DNA from: Bifidobacterium leontopitheci
GTDB lineage: Bacteria > Actinomycetota > Actinomycetes > Actinomycetales > Bifidobacteriaceae
Assembly (NCBI RefSeq): GCF_009193355.1
Contig: NZ_WBVT01000020.1
Location: 1-54,103 of the forward strand
DNA: 54,103 bases
Direction: 5' to 3'
Shown: one piece after another, positions 8,911-17,702 of the stretch
Numbering within the stretch: the stretch's first letter is position 1
How the letters are laid out: each line of letters begins with the position of its first letter
Notes under the pieces: model-generated
The model's input: only the letters and a program-made list of their open reading frames with translations
What the model was told of the DNA's origin: nothing
The model's database searches: none
Position numbers and translations under genes: made by a program

Positions 8911-11850
8911 ATGCAGTACCAGTCCGATAACGGTTCCATCCAATTCGATCTCGTCCCCCAGCCGACTTCCGTCACGCTCGACCCTGCCGCGCCGCCCGTC
9001 GCGCTGCCGTCGCGCGACCGCATCGTCGAAAGCCGCGCCGTCGACGATCCGTCCGGCCTGCTCGCGACCCAGCTGGCCGACGACATCCAGGCGGTGACCG
9101 GCCTGCGCTGGGACGTCGCGAAAGACGGTCAGGCCATGCCGCCGGCCGCGTCGACCGGCCGTGGCGGCGTTGGTGAGCACGTTGCCGCCGCGCCGTCTGC
9201 CGCCGAAACGTCTGTCGCCGTTGCCGCCGCGACGTCCGCCGGCCTGCCGACTGCCGGCCTGTCGGCGTTCGCGTCGCCGCGTCACTGGCGTGCCTTCATC
9301 ACGCTCACGCTGGACCCGGCCGGCACTCGGCCGCTTGCGTCGCCGGACTGCCGGCGTGCGGCGTCCATCGCCGCGCCGGCCACCCCCGTACCCGCCGCCG
9401 GGTCGCCTGACGTCGCTGAATCATCCGCCGCTACCCAGCCCACCCAAGCCGTCGCCGCGCAGGCCGCGCTTCCGCTCGCTCCAGCCGCAACCCCAGCCTC
9501 CCTCGCCCCGCAGTCGTACCGCCTGACCATCGCCCCGACCGGCGTCACCATCGTCGGCGCGGATGCGGCGGGCGTGCGCAACGGCGTGCAGACGCTGCGC
9601 CAGATCATCCGCCAGTGCGGCGCCGCGCTGCCGCAGCTCACCATCGAGGACCGCCCGGCGTACGCGGTGCGCGGCTACTATCTCGACGCCACGCGCGGCC
9701 GCGTCCCCACGCTTGCCTGGCTCAAGCAGTGGGCGGATCTGCTGTGTCTGTACAAATACAACCAGCTGCAGCTGTACATCGAGCACACGTTCATGTTCGA
9801 CGGCCTGAGCGAGGCGTGGCGCGGCACGAGTCCGCTCAAGCCGGCCGACATCGTCGCGTTCGACGACTACTGCGCCGACCGCGGCATCGAACTGGTCCCG
9901 TCCGTCTCGACATTCGGACACCACTACATGGCGTTGCGCACGCGCGAGCTGCGCCGCCTCAGCGAGTTCCCCGAGGACGCCGACCGCGCGTACAGCTTCA
10001 TCGAACGCCAGCGTCACCACACGCTCAACATCACCGAGCCGGACTCGCTCGCGCTGTCGCTGAAGCTGATCGACGACTATCTGCAGCTGTTCCGCACGCG
10101 CAAGTTCAACATCTGCGGCGACGAGACGTTCGACCTCGGCCGCGGCCGTTCGCACGCCGAAGCCGAACGCCGTGGCGTGGCGACCATGTACGCCGAATAC
10201 GTGTCGACCCTGTGCGAGCATCTTTCGGAGCGCGGCTACGAGCCGATGTTCTGGGGTGACATCGCCGTCGAGCATCCCGAAATCCTCACTATGCTGCCGG
10301 CGAACGTCACGCTGCTCAACTGGCTGTACGCGCCCGCAATCGGCGACGACAAGGTGCGGCTCGTCGCGCAGTCCGGCGCCACGCAGTACGTCTGCCCGGC
10401 CGTGTGGTGCTGGAACGCGCTGCTGCCGCGGCTCGACGACGCGTGGAACAACATCTCGCGGCTCGCGCGCTACGGCGTCACGTACGGCGCGGCCGGCTAC
10501 CTGGTGACCGACTGGGGCGACTACGGTCACGTGAACGACCCGCGCATGGCGGTGCCCGGCCTGCTGTACGGCGCGCAGGCCGCGTGGAACCCGCTCGCCG
10601 ACGTGCGGTCGGGCGCGTGTGCGTGCGGCAGGGATGGTGCGTGCGGTTGCTGTGCGGCGGATGCGTGCGGTTGCGACGTTGCCGGTTGCACGTGCGCGGA
10701 CGCGGCTGTCACGTCGGCGGCCGAACCTGTTGCGGCGACTTCGCAGACCGTGCCGTCGGCCGCTGTTGCCGCCGCCGCGCAGGACACTGTGACGGAGTGC
10801 GGCCGCGACGTGGACGGCATCGCCGCCGATGCTGCGGTGACAACACCCGGCGAGCCGGCTGACGACGAAACATTCGACGTCGGTGATGATCTGGCCGCAG
10901 CTGACCCAGCTGCCGCTGCCGACGCCCCGACCGCCGCGGCACCCGCCGGCGCGGTCGCTGACTCAGCCGCCCCCGCCACGAACCCGTCCAGTTCCGAAGG
11001 CGACGACTACACCGGCGGCACGGCAGACCAGTCGGCCGGCGCGCCTGACGGTCCGGCAGCTGCCGGCATCGTCGAGATGAACCGCCGCGTCGCCGCAGTC
11101 GAGTACGGCGACCGTTCCGGCGACCTGCTCGCCGCACTGCGCGACGCCTCGTGCCGCGTCGCGTTCGGCTTCGACGACATGGTCTGGTACTGCGAACTTG
11201 ACGAGGGCGACGGCCGGTTCAACCGCGACGCCGCGTCCGCCGTGCACTTCAGCGTGCACGGCTTCCCGGGGAGGTACGCCGGCGAGTGGGGTGCGCGGCT
11301 CACGGCCTGCGAGGACCTTGCCGCCGCCCGGCGCACGGTGATGGAGGGGCTCTCGCCGCACATCGTGCGCGTCGGCGAGGCGAACGCGGCGTTGCGGGCG
11401 GACGCGCTGCGGCTGAGCGTGGCCGCCGCCCGCGCGTCGCGGCTGGGTTCGGCCGCGCGCGACCTGCCGGCGTTCTCGACCGCGATCGACGGGCAGCGGT
11501 GGTTCAACCTGGCCGGCCTGTGCCTGGCCGTGCGCGAGGGCGTGATGTCGTTCACCGACGTGGACGTGGCCGCCGCGACCGCGGGGCTGGTCGATGATGC
11601 CGTCGCGGGGCTTGGCGACGCGGGGCTTGGCGACGCGGTTGTGGAGCCGGTCGCCGTCCATGAACATGGAGCGCGTCCGGTTGCGGGCAGTGCGTTCGTG
11701 GACGGCAGGACGCTCGCGCGTGAGACGGCGCGCGGACTCGAGCGCTGGTTCGAGACGTATTGTGACGTGTGGCGTACGGTCAGCGCCGAATCGGAGCTGC
11801 GTCGCATCGCCTCGATCGTCTGGCGGATCGCCGACTTCCTGCGCGCCTGA
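8911..11850 (+). CDS. GH20 beta-N-acetylhexosaminidase, cytoplasmic, with large inserts
   Basis: A 979-aa glycoside hydrolase family 20 protein expected to release terminal GlcNAc or GalNAc from oligosaccharides imported from host glycans. No signal peptide. An N-terminal GH20b-like domain precedes a TIM barrel at about 250-560; the catalytic Asp-Glu pair is in ICGDETFDLG (Asp404-Glu405). FWGDIA and a late TDWGDYGH fit the barrel wall. Two low-complexity inserts are unusual: an Ala/Pro-rich one at about 75-205, and one at about 568-720 that opens with nine Cys within 26 residues (570-595) before an acidic Ala/Asp stretch. After 721 a conserved helical C-terminal domain resumes. The ATG at 8911 follows GAAAGGGATAC. 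Exact linkage specificity cannot be read from the sequence. Confidence 0.85.
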   Translation: MQYQSDNGSIQFDLVPQPTSVTLDPAAPPVALPSRDRIVESRAVDDPSGLLATQLADDIQAVTGLRWDVAKDGQAMPPAASTGRGGVGEHVAAAPSAAETSVAVAAATSAGLPTAGLSAFASPRHWRAFITLTLDPAGTRPLASPDCRRAASIAAPATPVPAAGSPDVAESSAATQPTQAVAAQAALPLAPAATPASLAPQSYRLTIAPTGVTIVGADAAGVRNGVQTLRQIIRQCGAALPQLTIEDRPAYAVRGYYLDATRGRVPTLAWLKQWADLLCLYKYNQLQLYIEHTFMFDGLSEAWRGTSPLKPADIVAFDDYCADRGIELVPSVSTFGHHYMALRTRELRRLSEFPEDADRAYSFIERQRHHTLNITEPDSLALSLKLIDDYLQLFRTRKFNICGDETFDLGRGRSHAEAERRGVATMYAEYVSTLCEHLSERGYEPMFWGDIAVEHPEILTMLPANVTLLNWLYAPAIGDDKVRLVAQSGATQYVCPAVWCWNALLPRLDDAWNNISRLARYGVTYGAAGYLVTDWGDYGHVNDPRMAVPGLLYGAQAAWNPLADVRSGACACGRDGACGCCAADACGCDVAGCTCADAAVTSAAEPVAATSQTVPSAAVAAAAQDTVTECGRDVDGIAADAAVTTPGEPADDETFDVGDDLAAADPAAAADAPTAAAPAGAVADSAAPATNPSSSEGDDYTGGTADQSAGAPDGPAAAGIVEMNRRVAAVEYGDRSGDLLAALRDASCRVAFGFDDMVWYCELDEGDGRFNRDAASAVHFSVHGFPGRYAGEWGARLTACEDLAAARRTVMEGLSPHIVRVGEANAALRADALRLSVAAARASRLGSAARDLPAFSTAIDGQRWFNLAGLCLAVREGVMSFTDVDVAAATAGLVDDAVAGLGDAGLGDAVVEPVAVHEHGARPVAGSAFVDGRTLARETARGLERWFETYCDVWRTVSAESELRRIASIVWRIADFLRA

Positions 11851-11869
11851 CGTCGGGTGTGGCCCGCGC

Positions 11870-12150
11870 GCGTCACCGTGCCCCGGTGATGTCACGTGGC
11901 TCGCCCGTCCTGCGTGATGCGGGTGTGGGACGGCCAGATGCAGCGCATCGTCGTCGCCCGCGCCGCCCGTCCCGAGTGATGCTCCCGCTGGCGGGAGCTG
12001 GACCGCGTAGCGGGACTGAGGGTGGTCGCCCGTGGTTGCGGCGTTTGACCTCGACGGTCCCTCCGCCGAGGGAGGGGGCCTGTGCGCGTCACCGTGCGCG
12101 GGTGCGATGTCACTCTGCACGGGTAGTGCGTCACCGTGCCCGCCCGTCCC
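11870..12150. repeat. Degenerate GTCAC repeats plus a GC-rich intergenic repeat
   Basis: At 11870-11915 and 12085-12165 there are units like CGTCACCGTGCCCG, related to the 21-bp arrays at 17475 and 31670. Between them (about 11980-12078) is a copy of the repeat containing GGGAGCTGGACCGCGTAGCG and CTCCGCCGAGGG, which recurs at 13034. No gene is visible in 11851-12256. Confidence 0.55.
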
Positions 12151-12256
12151 GCGTGACGCGGATGCCCGACTGGAATGCGCTCTCGACACGCACCGAGAAA
12201 GTCCCCCCCCCGACGGATTCTGAAGGAGTTCGATATTGCCTATCAGAGGAGAGCAT

Positions 12257-12907
12257 ATGGCAAGGGGAATGAAGATGATGGCTGCGGTCGCCAGCGTGTG
12301 CATGCTTGCCGGCCTGGCCGCTTGCGGCGAACAGGCGACGAACGGGAACAAGACGGGTTCCAGCGGTTCGAGCAGCGCGAACGCGTCGGCTTGCGTGAAG
12401 CCCGAAGACGTGAAGTTCGGCAATGTGACTGGTGCGGCGGCCTCGCTGAGCGGCGAGAGGTGCTTCACCGAAGGTTCCGGCCATGTCGACAAGGCCGGCA
12501 AGGTGACTGTTACCATCACCGATGAGGCGTACAAGAACGATTACCTCGCCGCGGTCAAATACACGGTCAAGAACGACACCGATTCCACGCTGACCACGTC
12601 ATCGACCGAATCGCCGGCGTACCCGGTGCCGGTGGTCCGGTCCGTCAGCCCGGATGCGTCGAAGTACTTCGATCTCGCCTCCACATCCATGAACAAGCCA
12701 GAAATCGAATCCGAAAGTCAGGAGGCTGATTTCGACAATGGCGACGTGACCATCCCGGCCCATTCGGAGAAGGAGCTGTGGGCGTACGAGCCGTACAAGA
12801 GCTCGGACGAGGATTCTCAGGGACTGGAAACGAACGCCACCGGCCTGTACGTTCTGGTCGCTGGCGCGGACACCCCTTACGTCATCTACAAGACCGTGAA
12901 GTTCTGA
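12257..12907 (+). CDS. Putative lipoprotein of unknown function
   Basis: The family was not recognised. The 216-aa product starts at the ATG at 12257, which GAGGAGAG precedes by 4 nt. A lipoprotein signal is clear: a short basic start, a hydrophobic stretch and lipobox GLAAC with Cys23 as the lipidated residue, followed by a Ser/Gly/Asn linker. The mature part, about 170 aa, contains an expected beta-rich fold with VTVTITDEAYKND and a C-terminal VLVAGADTPYVIYKT strand pair; it could be a DUF4352-like or immunoglobulin-like extracellular domain, but this is a guess. It stands alone between repeat-filled gaps, so neighbours give no hint. It would sit on the outer face of the membrane. Confidence 0.75.
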   Translation: MARGMKMMAAVASVCMLAGLAACGEQATNGNKTGSSGSSSANASACVKPEDVKFGNVTGAAASLSGERCFTEGSGHVDKAGKVTVTITDEAYKNDYLAAVKYTVKNDTDSTLTTSSTESPAYPVPVVRSVSPDASKYFDLASTSMNKPEIESESQEADFDNGDVTIPAHSEKELWAYEPYKSSDEDSQGLETNATGLYVLVAGADTPYVIYKTVKF

Positions 12908-12958
12908 GCGGAGACTTGCGTATTCGTACCGGGGCGGATGTGCGATGAAGCGGGTGAC

Positions 12959-13222
12959 GCTCCCCCAGTCGGCTTCGCCGACAGCCCCCTCCGCCGAGGG
13001 GGCCAAGGGAGTGGGATGATCGGCTTCGGCGGGTGACACTCCCGCTGGCGGGAGCTGGACCGCGTAGCGGGACTGAGGGTGGTCGCCCGTGGTTGCGGCA
13101 TTTGGCCTCGACAGCCCCCTCCGCCGAGGGGCCGAGGGAGCGGGATGATCGGCTTCGGCGGGTAGCGCTCCCGCTGTCGGGCCACCCCACCCGCTTCGCG
13201 GGAGCCCCCGCCAGCGGGGCGA
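12959..13222. repeat. Cluster of GC-rich intergenic repeats
   Basis: It contains GCTCCCCCAGTCGGCTTCGC followed by GACAGCCCCCTCCGCCGAGG (12959-13005), a longer unit with GGGAGCTGGACCGCGTAGCG (13034-13130, near-identical to 11980-12078), and a CGCTTCGCGGGAGCCCCCGC unit (13163-13222). Related sequence is at 32634-32757 and inside the beta-galactosidase gene at 49361-49468. No gene lies in 12908-13272. Confidence 0.7.
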
Positions 13223-13272
13223 AATCATCACCTTTACCCGCTGCTCACCCCGCGCTCCCCGCGCCCCCGCGC

Positions 13273-14316
13273 CTAGCCTTCGTTGAAGGCGGTCATGTCG
13301 CTGGAGCCGAGGCGCGGGCTGCTGGTCGACTCGCGTTGCACGAGCTGCGGCGGGAACGCCACGTGCGCGGGCAGCCAGTGCTTGCTGCCGCTCACGTCGA
13401 TGAGCCGCAGCGTCTCGTGCGCGATCAGGTGGCATGGCGGCCGGATCGAGGTCAGCGTGGGCCACGACGTGCCCGCCGCCGGCGTATCCCCCGACCCGAT
13501 GATCTTCACGTCACCCGGCACGTCCAGACCCAGCCGCGCCAACGCCATCATCGCGCCGATCGCCACGTCGTCGCTCGCGCAGATCAGTCCGTTCGGCCGC
13601 GGCCCACGCCGTCCGAACAGCTCCATCGCGTCACGGTAGCCGCGTTCCGCCGTGCCGTCGCCGAACGTCGTCCAGCCGGGCTCGGTCATCATGGTCATCA
13701 TGCTCACGCTGTTCTGGAACGTGCCGAGCAGCTGCGCCGCGTCGGACGAGTCGACCGCGCGGCTGAGGAACGCGACCGACGTCGAATTGTGCGCGGCGAG
13801 GTGCGAGAGCACGAGCTTCATCGCCGCGCTCTCGTCGACGCCCACCCAGTTCGTGTGCAGCGAAAGCGAGTGGCCGGATATCTGTACCAGCGGCACGTCG
13901 CCTACGTAGTCGTCGAGCGGCAGCGGCTCGCCTGCGTCGCTCGGCGGTATCACCGCAAGACCGTCGACGCGCCGCGCGAGCATCGCGTCGATGCGTTCCG
14001 CCTGCGTGGCCGCGTCCGCGCCGACGCCGATGAGCAGCTGCTTGCCGTCGTCGCTGACCATCGGCTCCAGTTCGGCGACCATGCGCGCGCAGAACGGGTC
14101 CAACGGATCGTGGATGACCAGGCCGATGATGTTCGTGGTGTCGCTGCGCAGGGCGCTCGCCGCCGCGTTCGCCTGATAGTTGAGCTGTTCCGCGGCCTGC
14201 CTCACTCGCCGGGCGATGTCGTCTTCCTTGTTGCGGCGGCCGGACAGCACGCGCGAGACGGTGGCTTTCGACACGTTCGCCTTGACCGCCACGTCGGTGA
14301 TGGATGCCGCGCCCAT
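13273..14316 (-). CDS. LacI-family transcriptional regulator of the adjacent PTS operon
   Basis: A 347-aa sugar-responsive DNA-binding protein. The start at 14316 is set by GCAAGGAGGCGAAC upstream. The N-terminal helix-turn-helix is clear (ITDVAVKANVSKATVSRVLSG, about 5-26), with the hinge helix near YQANAAASALR (about 46-56), then a periplasmic-binding-protein-like effector domain (about 62-335; FLSRAVDSSDA, PNGLICASDDVAIGAMMAL). It is transcribed away from the IIA-IIB-IIC operon that begins 312 bp away, and candidate operators lie around that operon's promoter. By position it most likely represses the PTS genes and may autoregulate. The sugar is unknown. Confidence 0.9.
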   Translation of the reverse strand: MGAASITDVAVKANVSKATVSRVLSGRRNKEDDIARRVRQAAEQLNYQANAAASALRSDTTNIIGLVIHDPLDPFCARMVAELEPMVSDDGKQLLIGVGADAATQAERIDAMLARRVDGLAVIPPSDAGEPLPLDDYVGDVPLVQISGHSLSLHTNWVGVDESAAMKLVLSHLAAHNSTSVAFLSRAVDSSDAAQLLGTFQNSVSMMTMMTEPGWTTFGDGTAERGYRDAMELFGRRGPRPNGLICASDDVAIGAMMALARLGLDVPGDVKIIGSGDTPAAGTSWPTLTSIRPPCHLIAHETLRLIDVSGSKHWLPAHVAFPPQLVQRESTSSPRLGSSDMTAFNEG

Positions 14317-14494
14317 GTTCGCCTCCTTGCTGCCTTCCGTGTTGCGGAATCGGGCTCTACCACTATACCCGGCTACGTCGGCGCCGTTTCTCCCGCATGT
14401 TCTCCCGCATTGCCTGCCGATGTTCGATTGACTGCGTCTGGCTGACGTATGCCGGTTGTGCAAGTGTCCAGTATACCACCGTTTCAGAAATTTT

Positions 14495-14565
14495 GAGAAA
14501 TCGGTTTCCCGGCTTGACACATGGTTTCATGGGTGTATATTGATGAATTGAGAAACGATTTGCTC
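14495..14565. promoter_or_regulatory. Candidate LacI-type operators around the PTS promoter
   Basis: Two related sites share GAGAAA and GRTTT: GAGAAATCGGTTTCCC (14495-14510), nearly palindromic about a central CG, and GAGAAACGATTTGCTC (14550-14565). One precedes the -35 box and one covers the expected transcription start, as for a looping or blocking repressor. The assignment to the neighbouring LacI protein is inferred. The rest of 14317-14627 holds nothing else recognised. Confidence 0.5.
14514..14541 (+). promoter_or_regulatory. Promoter of the PTS operon
   Basis: A consensus TTGACA (14514-14519) and TATATT (14536-14541) are spaced 16 bp. The leader to the IIA start is about 80 nt. Confidence 0.75.
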
Positions 14566-14627
14566 GCAACGGAGTCGACAAATCAGCAACCGCCCGGCGA
14601 AGGGCGGCGAGACGAAAGAGAGGCAGC

Positions 14628-15077
14628 ATGGTCGCCGATATCGACGGGTTCCTTCCCGACAGCGCGTTTCTGCTGGACGTGCCCGCTTCCGATTGGAAGG
14701 ACGCCATCCGACAGGCAGGCAAGGGTCTGGTCGCGGCGGGGTTCACCACCGACGCATACACGGATCAGATGATCGAGACGGTCGAGAAACTCGGCCCGTA
14801 CATCGTCATCGCTCCCGGACTGGCCCTCGCGCACTCGCGTCCGTCCGACGCCGTGCTCAAGACAGGTCTGAGCTGGGTGCGCCTCACCAAGCCGGTCGAA
14901 TTCGGCAACAAGGCGAACGATCCGGTCTCGCTGGTCATCGGCCTCGCCGGACACGACGAGAACGAGCACATCGCCGTGATGTCCGCCATCGCCGGTGCGC
15001 TCATCGACCCCAAGAAGACGGCCGCGCTCGCGGACGCCCCCACGCCCGAAGCCATCCGCGCCATCCTCAAGGGATGA
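14628..15077 (+). CDS. PTS EIIA component (fructose/ascorbate-type)
   Basis: A 149-aa cytoplasmic phosphocarrier of the PTS EIIA-2 fold. It takes phosphate from HPr and passes it to the EIIB encoded next. The phosphorylated histidine is His69 in PGLALAHSRP. The closest pattern is the UlaC/SgaA-like group, fitting the ascorbate-type IIB and IIC that follow. ATG at 14628 with AAAGAGAGGC upstream. First gene of a three-gene operon; the 112-bp gap to IIB carries short TAACTGAAC repeats. Confidence 0.9.
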   Translation: MVADIDGFLPDSAFLLDVPASDWKDAIRQAGKGLVAAGFTTDAYTDQMIETVEKLGPYIVIAPGLALAHSRPSDAVLKTGLSWVRLTKPVEFGNKANDPVSLVIGLAGHDENEHIAVMSAIAGALIDPKKTAALADAPTPEAIRAILKG

Positions 15078-15120
15078 GCGGCCGCTCGAGCGCAACGTCA
15101 CCCACCATTCTCAACTCCCA

Positions 15121-15154
15121 TAACTGAACATAACTGAACATCGATAACTGAACG
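15121..15154 (+). repeat. TAACTGAAC triple direct repeat between IIA and IIB
   Basis: TAACTGAAC occurs three times at 11-14 bp spacing between IIA and IIB, and once more after IIC (17159-17167). Its function is unknown; it could be a processing or regulatory site in the operon mRNA. Confidence 0.5.
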
Positions 15155-15189
15155 TCCACCATCAAAAATCACGGAAGAAACGAGGAATC

Positions 15190-15462
15190 ATGAACATTCT
15201 GTGCGTGTGCGGCAACGGCATCGGCACGTCCGTGCTGCTGAAGGTCAACGTCGAGTCGGTCGCGGCCGACCTCGGCATCGACGTGAACGTCACCACTTCG
15301 GACGCGGGCAGCGCCAAGGGCACCGCCAACATGAACGACCTGGTGCTCACCTCCGCCGAGCTCGCCCCCGAACTCGAGGGCACCACCACGCCCGTGGAGA
15401 TCATCACGAACTTCATGGACACCAACGAAATCAAGGAAGTCCTCGAGAAGTACGCGGACTGA
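15190..15462 (+). CDS. PTS EIIB component, ascorbate-type (SgaB/UlaB family)
   Basis: A 90-aa cytoplasmic domain that receives phosphate from EIIA on a cysteine and phosphorylates the sugar carried by EIIC. The P-loop CVCGNGIGTSVLLK starts at residue 5; Cys7 is the expected phosphorylated residue, and Cys5 is a second cysteine. Length is typical for free-standing SgaB-type IIB. ATG at 15190 after ACGAGGAATC. It lies between IIA and IIC in one transcription unit. Confidence 0.92.
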   Translation: MNILCVCGNGIGTSVLLKVNVESVAADLGIDVNVTTSDAGSAKGTANMNDLVLTSAELAPELEGTTTPVEIITNFMDTNEIKEVLEKYAD

Positions 15463-15541
15463 GCCGCGTGGGTGACGCCGCCGGAGTGGGCGGGCGTCGC
15501 CCAAGACATTCCCCAAGGAAGCAGTTAGAAAGAAGGGAATC

Positions 15542-17062
15542 ATGAACGTAGTCGTTCAAGTGCTGAACTTCATCAGCCAGGAGATTCTGAACGTGCCGGC
15601 GTATCTGATCGGCATCATCGCCGCCATCGGCCTGATCGCACTGAAGCGCAGCGCCGGCCAGGTCATCTCCGGCGGTCTCAAGGCCGCCATGGGCTACCTG
15701 ATCCTGGGCGCGGGCGCCACGGTCGTCACCTCGGCGCTGGCGCCGTTCGGCGACCTCGTGCTCAAGTCCACGGGCGCGCACGGCGTCGTGCCGACCAACG
15801 AGGTCATCACCGCGCAGGCGTCCAGCCAGTACGGCGCGTCGTCCGCGTACATCATCGTGCTCAGCTTCATCGTGATGCTGCTGCTCGCGCGCTTCACGCC
15901 GCTCAAGTACATCTTCCTGACCGGCCACCACATGGTGTTCATGTCCACGATGCTGGCCGTCGTGCTGTCCGTCGGCTTCGGCACCGACCACCAGCTGCTG
16001 ATCGTCATCATCGGCGCCATCCTCATGGGCGTGATCATGGTGGTCATGCCGGCGTTCGCGCAGCCGTTCATGAATCGTGTGACCAACAGCGACAAGCTGT
16101 CCATCGGCCACTTCAACACGCTCGGCTACATCGTCTCCGGCGCCGTCGGCACCGCGGTCGGCAAGAAGTCCAAGTCCACCGAGGACATCAACTTCCCGAA
16201 GGGCCTGAGCTTCCTGCGCGACTCCATGGTCTCCACCACGCTGCTCATGGTCGTGCTCTACCTCGTGTTCTCCGTGTGGGCCGCGATCGTGCTGCCGGTC
16301 AAGACGCTGTTCAAGATCTTCCCGTCCGGCCCCGATAACTACGGCTCCTTCTTCATGGCCGCGTTCGCGCAGGCCCTGCAGTTCGGCATCGGCGTGAGCA
16401 TCATCCTCTACGGCGTGCGCATCATCCTCGGCGAGCTTGTCCCCGCCTTCCAGGGCATCGCCAACAAGGTCGTGCCGGGCGCCAAGCCGGCCCTCGACAT
16501 CCCGATCGTGTTCCCGTACGGTGCCAACGCCTCCCTGATCGGCTTCCTCGGCTCGTTCGTCGGCGGCCTCGTCGCCCTCGCGATCATCGCCGTGTGGCTC
16601 GGACCGGTCTGGGGCGTCGCCCTGATCCTGCCCGGCATGGTGCCCCACTTCTTCGACGGCGGTGGTGCCGGCGTGTTCGGCAACGCTACCGGTGGCCGTA
16701 CCGGCGCGATCGTCGGCTCGTTCATCAACGGTCTGCTCATCACCTTCCTGCCGGCCGCCCTGATGACCGTCATGGGCAGCTTCGGTCTGGCCAACTCCAC
16801 CTTCGGTGACGCCGACTTCTGCTGGTTCGGCACCATCACCGGCAACATGGCTCACCTCGGACCGGTGGGCGGCGCCATCTGCCTGCTCATCTTCGCCGCG
16901 GTGCTGTTCGCCGCCGCCTGGATCTGGCAGGTCAAGGTCGTCAACGCCGGATGGACCCCGGGCGCCAAGCACGCCGAGTTCATCGAGCAGGTGAAGGCCG
17001 AGGAGAAGGCCGCCAAGGAGGCCGCCCGCGCGGCCAAGAAGACCGCTGCCGCCAAGGCGTGA
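15542..17062 (+). CDS. PTS EIIC component, ascorbate-type (UlaA/SgaT family)
   Basis: A 506-aa integral membrane sugar permease of the PTS ascorbate family, with about 11-12 membrane segments between residues 10 and 480 and a charged Lys/Ala-rich C-terminal tail (about 478-506). Family-like stretches include LKRSAGQVISGGLKAAMGYL near the start, TGHHMVFMSTM, and PHFFDGGGAGVFGNATGGRTGA. ATG at 15542 with GAAAGAAGGGAATC upstream. The operon contains no L-ascorbate catabolic genes (UlaD/E/F or lactonase), so the true substrate is open. A strong terminator follows at 17197. Confidence 0.92.
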   Translation: MNVVVQVLNFISQEILNVPAYLIGIIAAIGLIALKRSAGQVISGGLKAAMGYLILGAGATVVTSALAPFGDLVLKSTGAHGVVPTNEVITAQASSQYGASSAYIIVLSFIVMLLLARFTPLKYIFLTGHHMVFMSTMLAVVLSVGFGTDHQLLIVIIGAILMGVIMVVMPAFAQPFMNRVTNSDKLSIGHFNTLGYIVSGAVGTAVGKKSKSTEDINFPKGLSFLRDSMVSTTLLMVVLYLVFSVWAAIVLPVKTLFKIFPSGPDNYGSFFMAAFAQALQFGIGVSIILYGVRIILGELVPAFQGIANKVVPGAKPALDIPIVFPYGANASLIGFLGSFVGGLVALAIIAVWLGPVWGVALILPGMVPHFFDGGGAGVFGNATGGRTGAIVGSFINGLLITFLPAALMTVMGSFGLANSTFGDADFCWFGTITGNMAHLGPVGGAICLLIFAAVLFAAAWIWQVKVVNAGWTPGAKHAEFIEQVKAEEKAAKEAARAAKKTAAAKA

Positions 17063-17196
17063 GTCTGGTCTCCGGCTGGGGTCTGATGGGTTTTGGGTCT
17101 TGATGGGTCGGATTTGGTGGTTCGGCCCGATGACCTGGCCCGGAGGCCTGAGTCCTGATAACTGAACAATGTCCCTCATCCCCCTGAGGAGATACG

Positions 17197-17262
17197 CGCC
17201 GGCCGGTGGCTGGCTGGCGGCCCTTACCTGGGTCGCCGGTCGGTCGCCGGCCGGCGTTTTTT
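17197..17262 (+). terminator. Intrinsic terminator of the PTS operon
   Basis: CGCCGGCCGG (17197-17206) pairs with CCGGCCGGCG (17247-17256) and TTTTTT follows (17257-17262). A shorter inner hairpin can also form. Confidence 0.85.
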
Positions 17263-17346
17263 GCGTTGGTGGGGTGTGATGTTGTGTGTCGGGGTGTGGC
17301 GTGAGTGGGGTGTGTCGGGGTGGTGACGCGTTAAGTGTTCCCTACC

Positions 17347-17445
17347 GTCACTCTGCTCGGGCGAGCAGAGTGACGCACGTTCGAAACCCCTTGGAAACGC
17401 TGGGTTTCCAGATGCGCGTCACTGTGCAAGGGCGAGCAGAGTGAC
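17347..17445. repeat. 99-bp palindromic element, copy 3
   Basis: Ends GTCACTCTGCTCGGGCGAGC and GGGCGAGCAGAGTGAC, core CCTTGGAAACGCTGGGTTT. A 21-bp tandem array begins 30 bp downstream. Confidence 0.8.
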
Positions 17446-17474
17446 GTGGGATGCTCCTGAGGAGGGGTTATTTG

Positions 17475-17621
17475 CGTCACTGTGCTCGGGTCGGGTGTCG
17501 CTGTGCTCGGGTTGTACGTCACGCTGTGCGGGTTGCTTGTCACTGTGCCCGGGTGCGACGTCACGCTGCTCAGGTCGTGCGTCACCCTGCCCGGGTGCGG
17601 CGTCACTGTGTGCTCGCCCGT
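17475..17621 (+). repeat. Tandem array of 21-bp units, array 1
   Basis: Six consecutive units of exactly 21 bp begin CGTCAC or TGTCRC at 17475, 17496, 17517, 17538, 17559 and 17580; a seventh, diverging unit begins at 17601. Consensus about CGTCACNCTGCCCGGGTNNNG. A GTG-initiated frame (17441-17662) reads the units as heptapeptides such as SLCSGRV and SRCAGCL. The lead-in AGGGGTTATTTGCGTCAC is shared with array 2 at 31670. Apart from these repeats and the terminator, 17063-17702 holds no recognised gene. Confidence 0.75.
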
Positions 17622-17702
17622 GCAGAGTGACATCAGTATGCTGGCCTGGCCCACGTGACTAGGGAGCGCGACAAGGGGCGGGTGCCCCGACGCCGTGGCA
17701 CA

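Noticed and set aside
17475..17621. CRISPR array
   Set aside because: Units are contiguous 21-mers without unique spacers and no cas gene is present.
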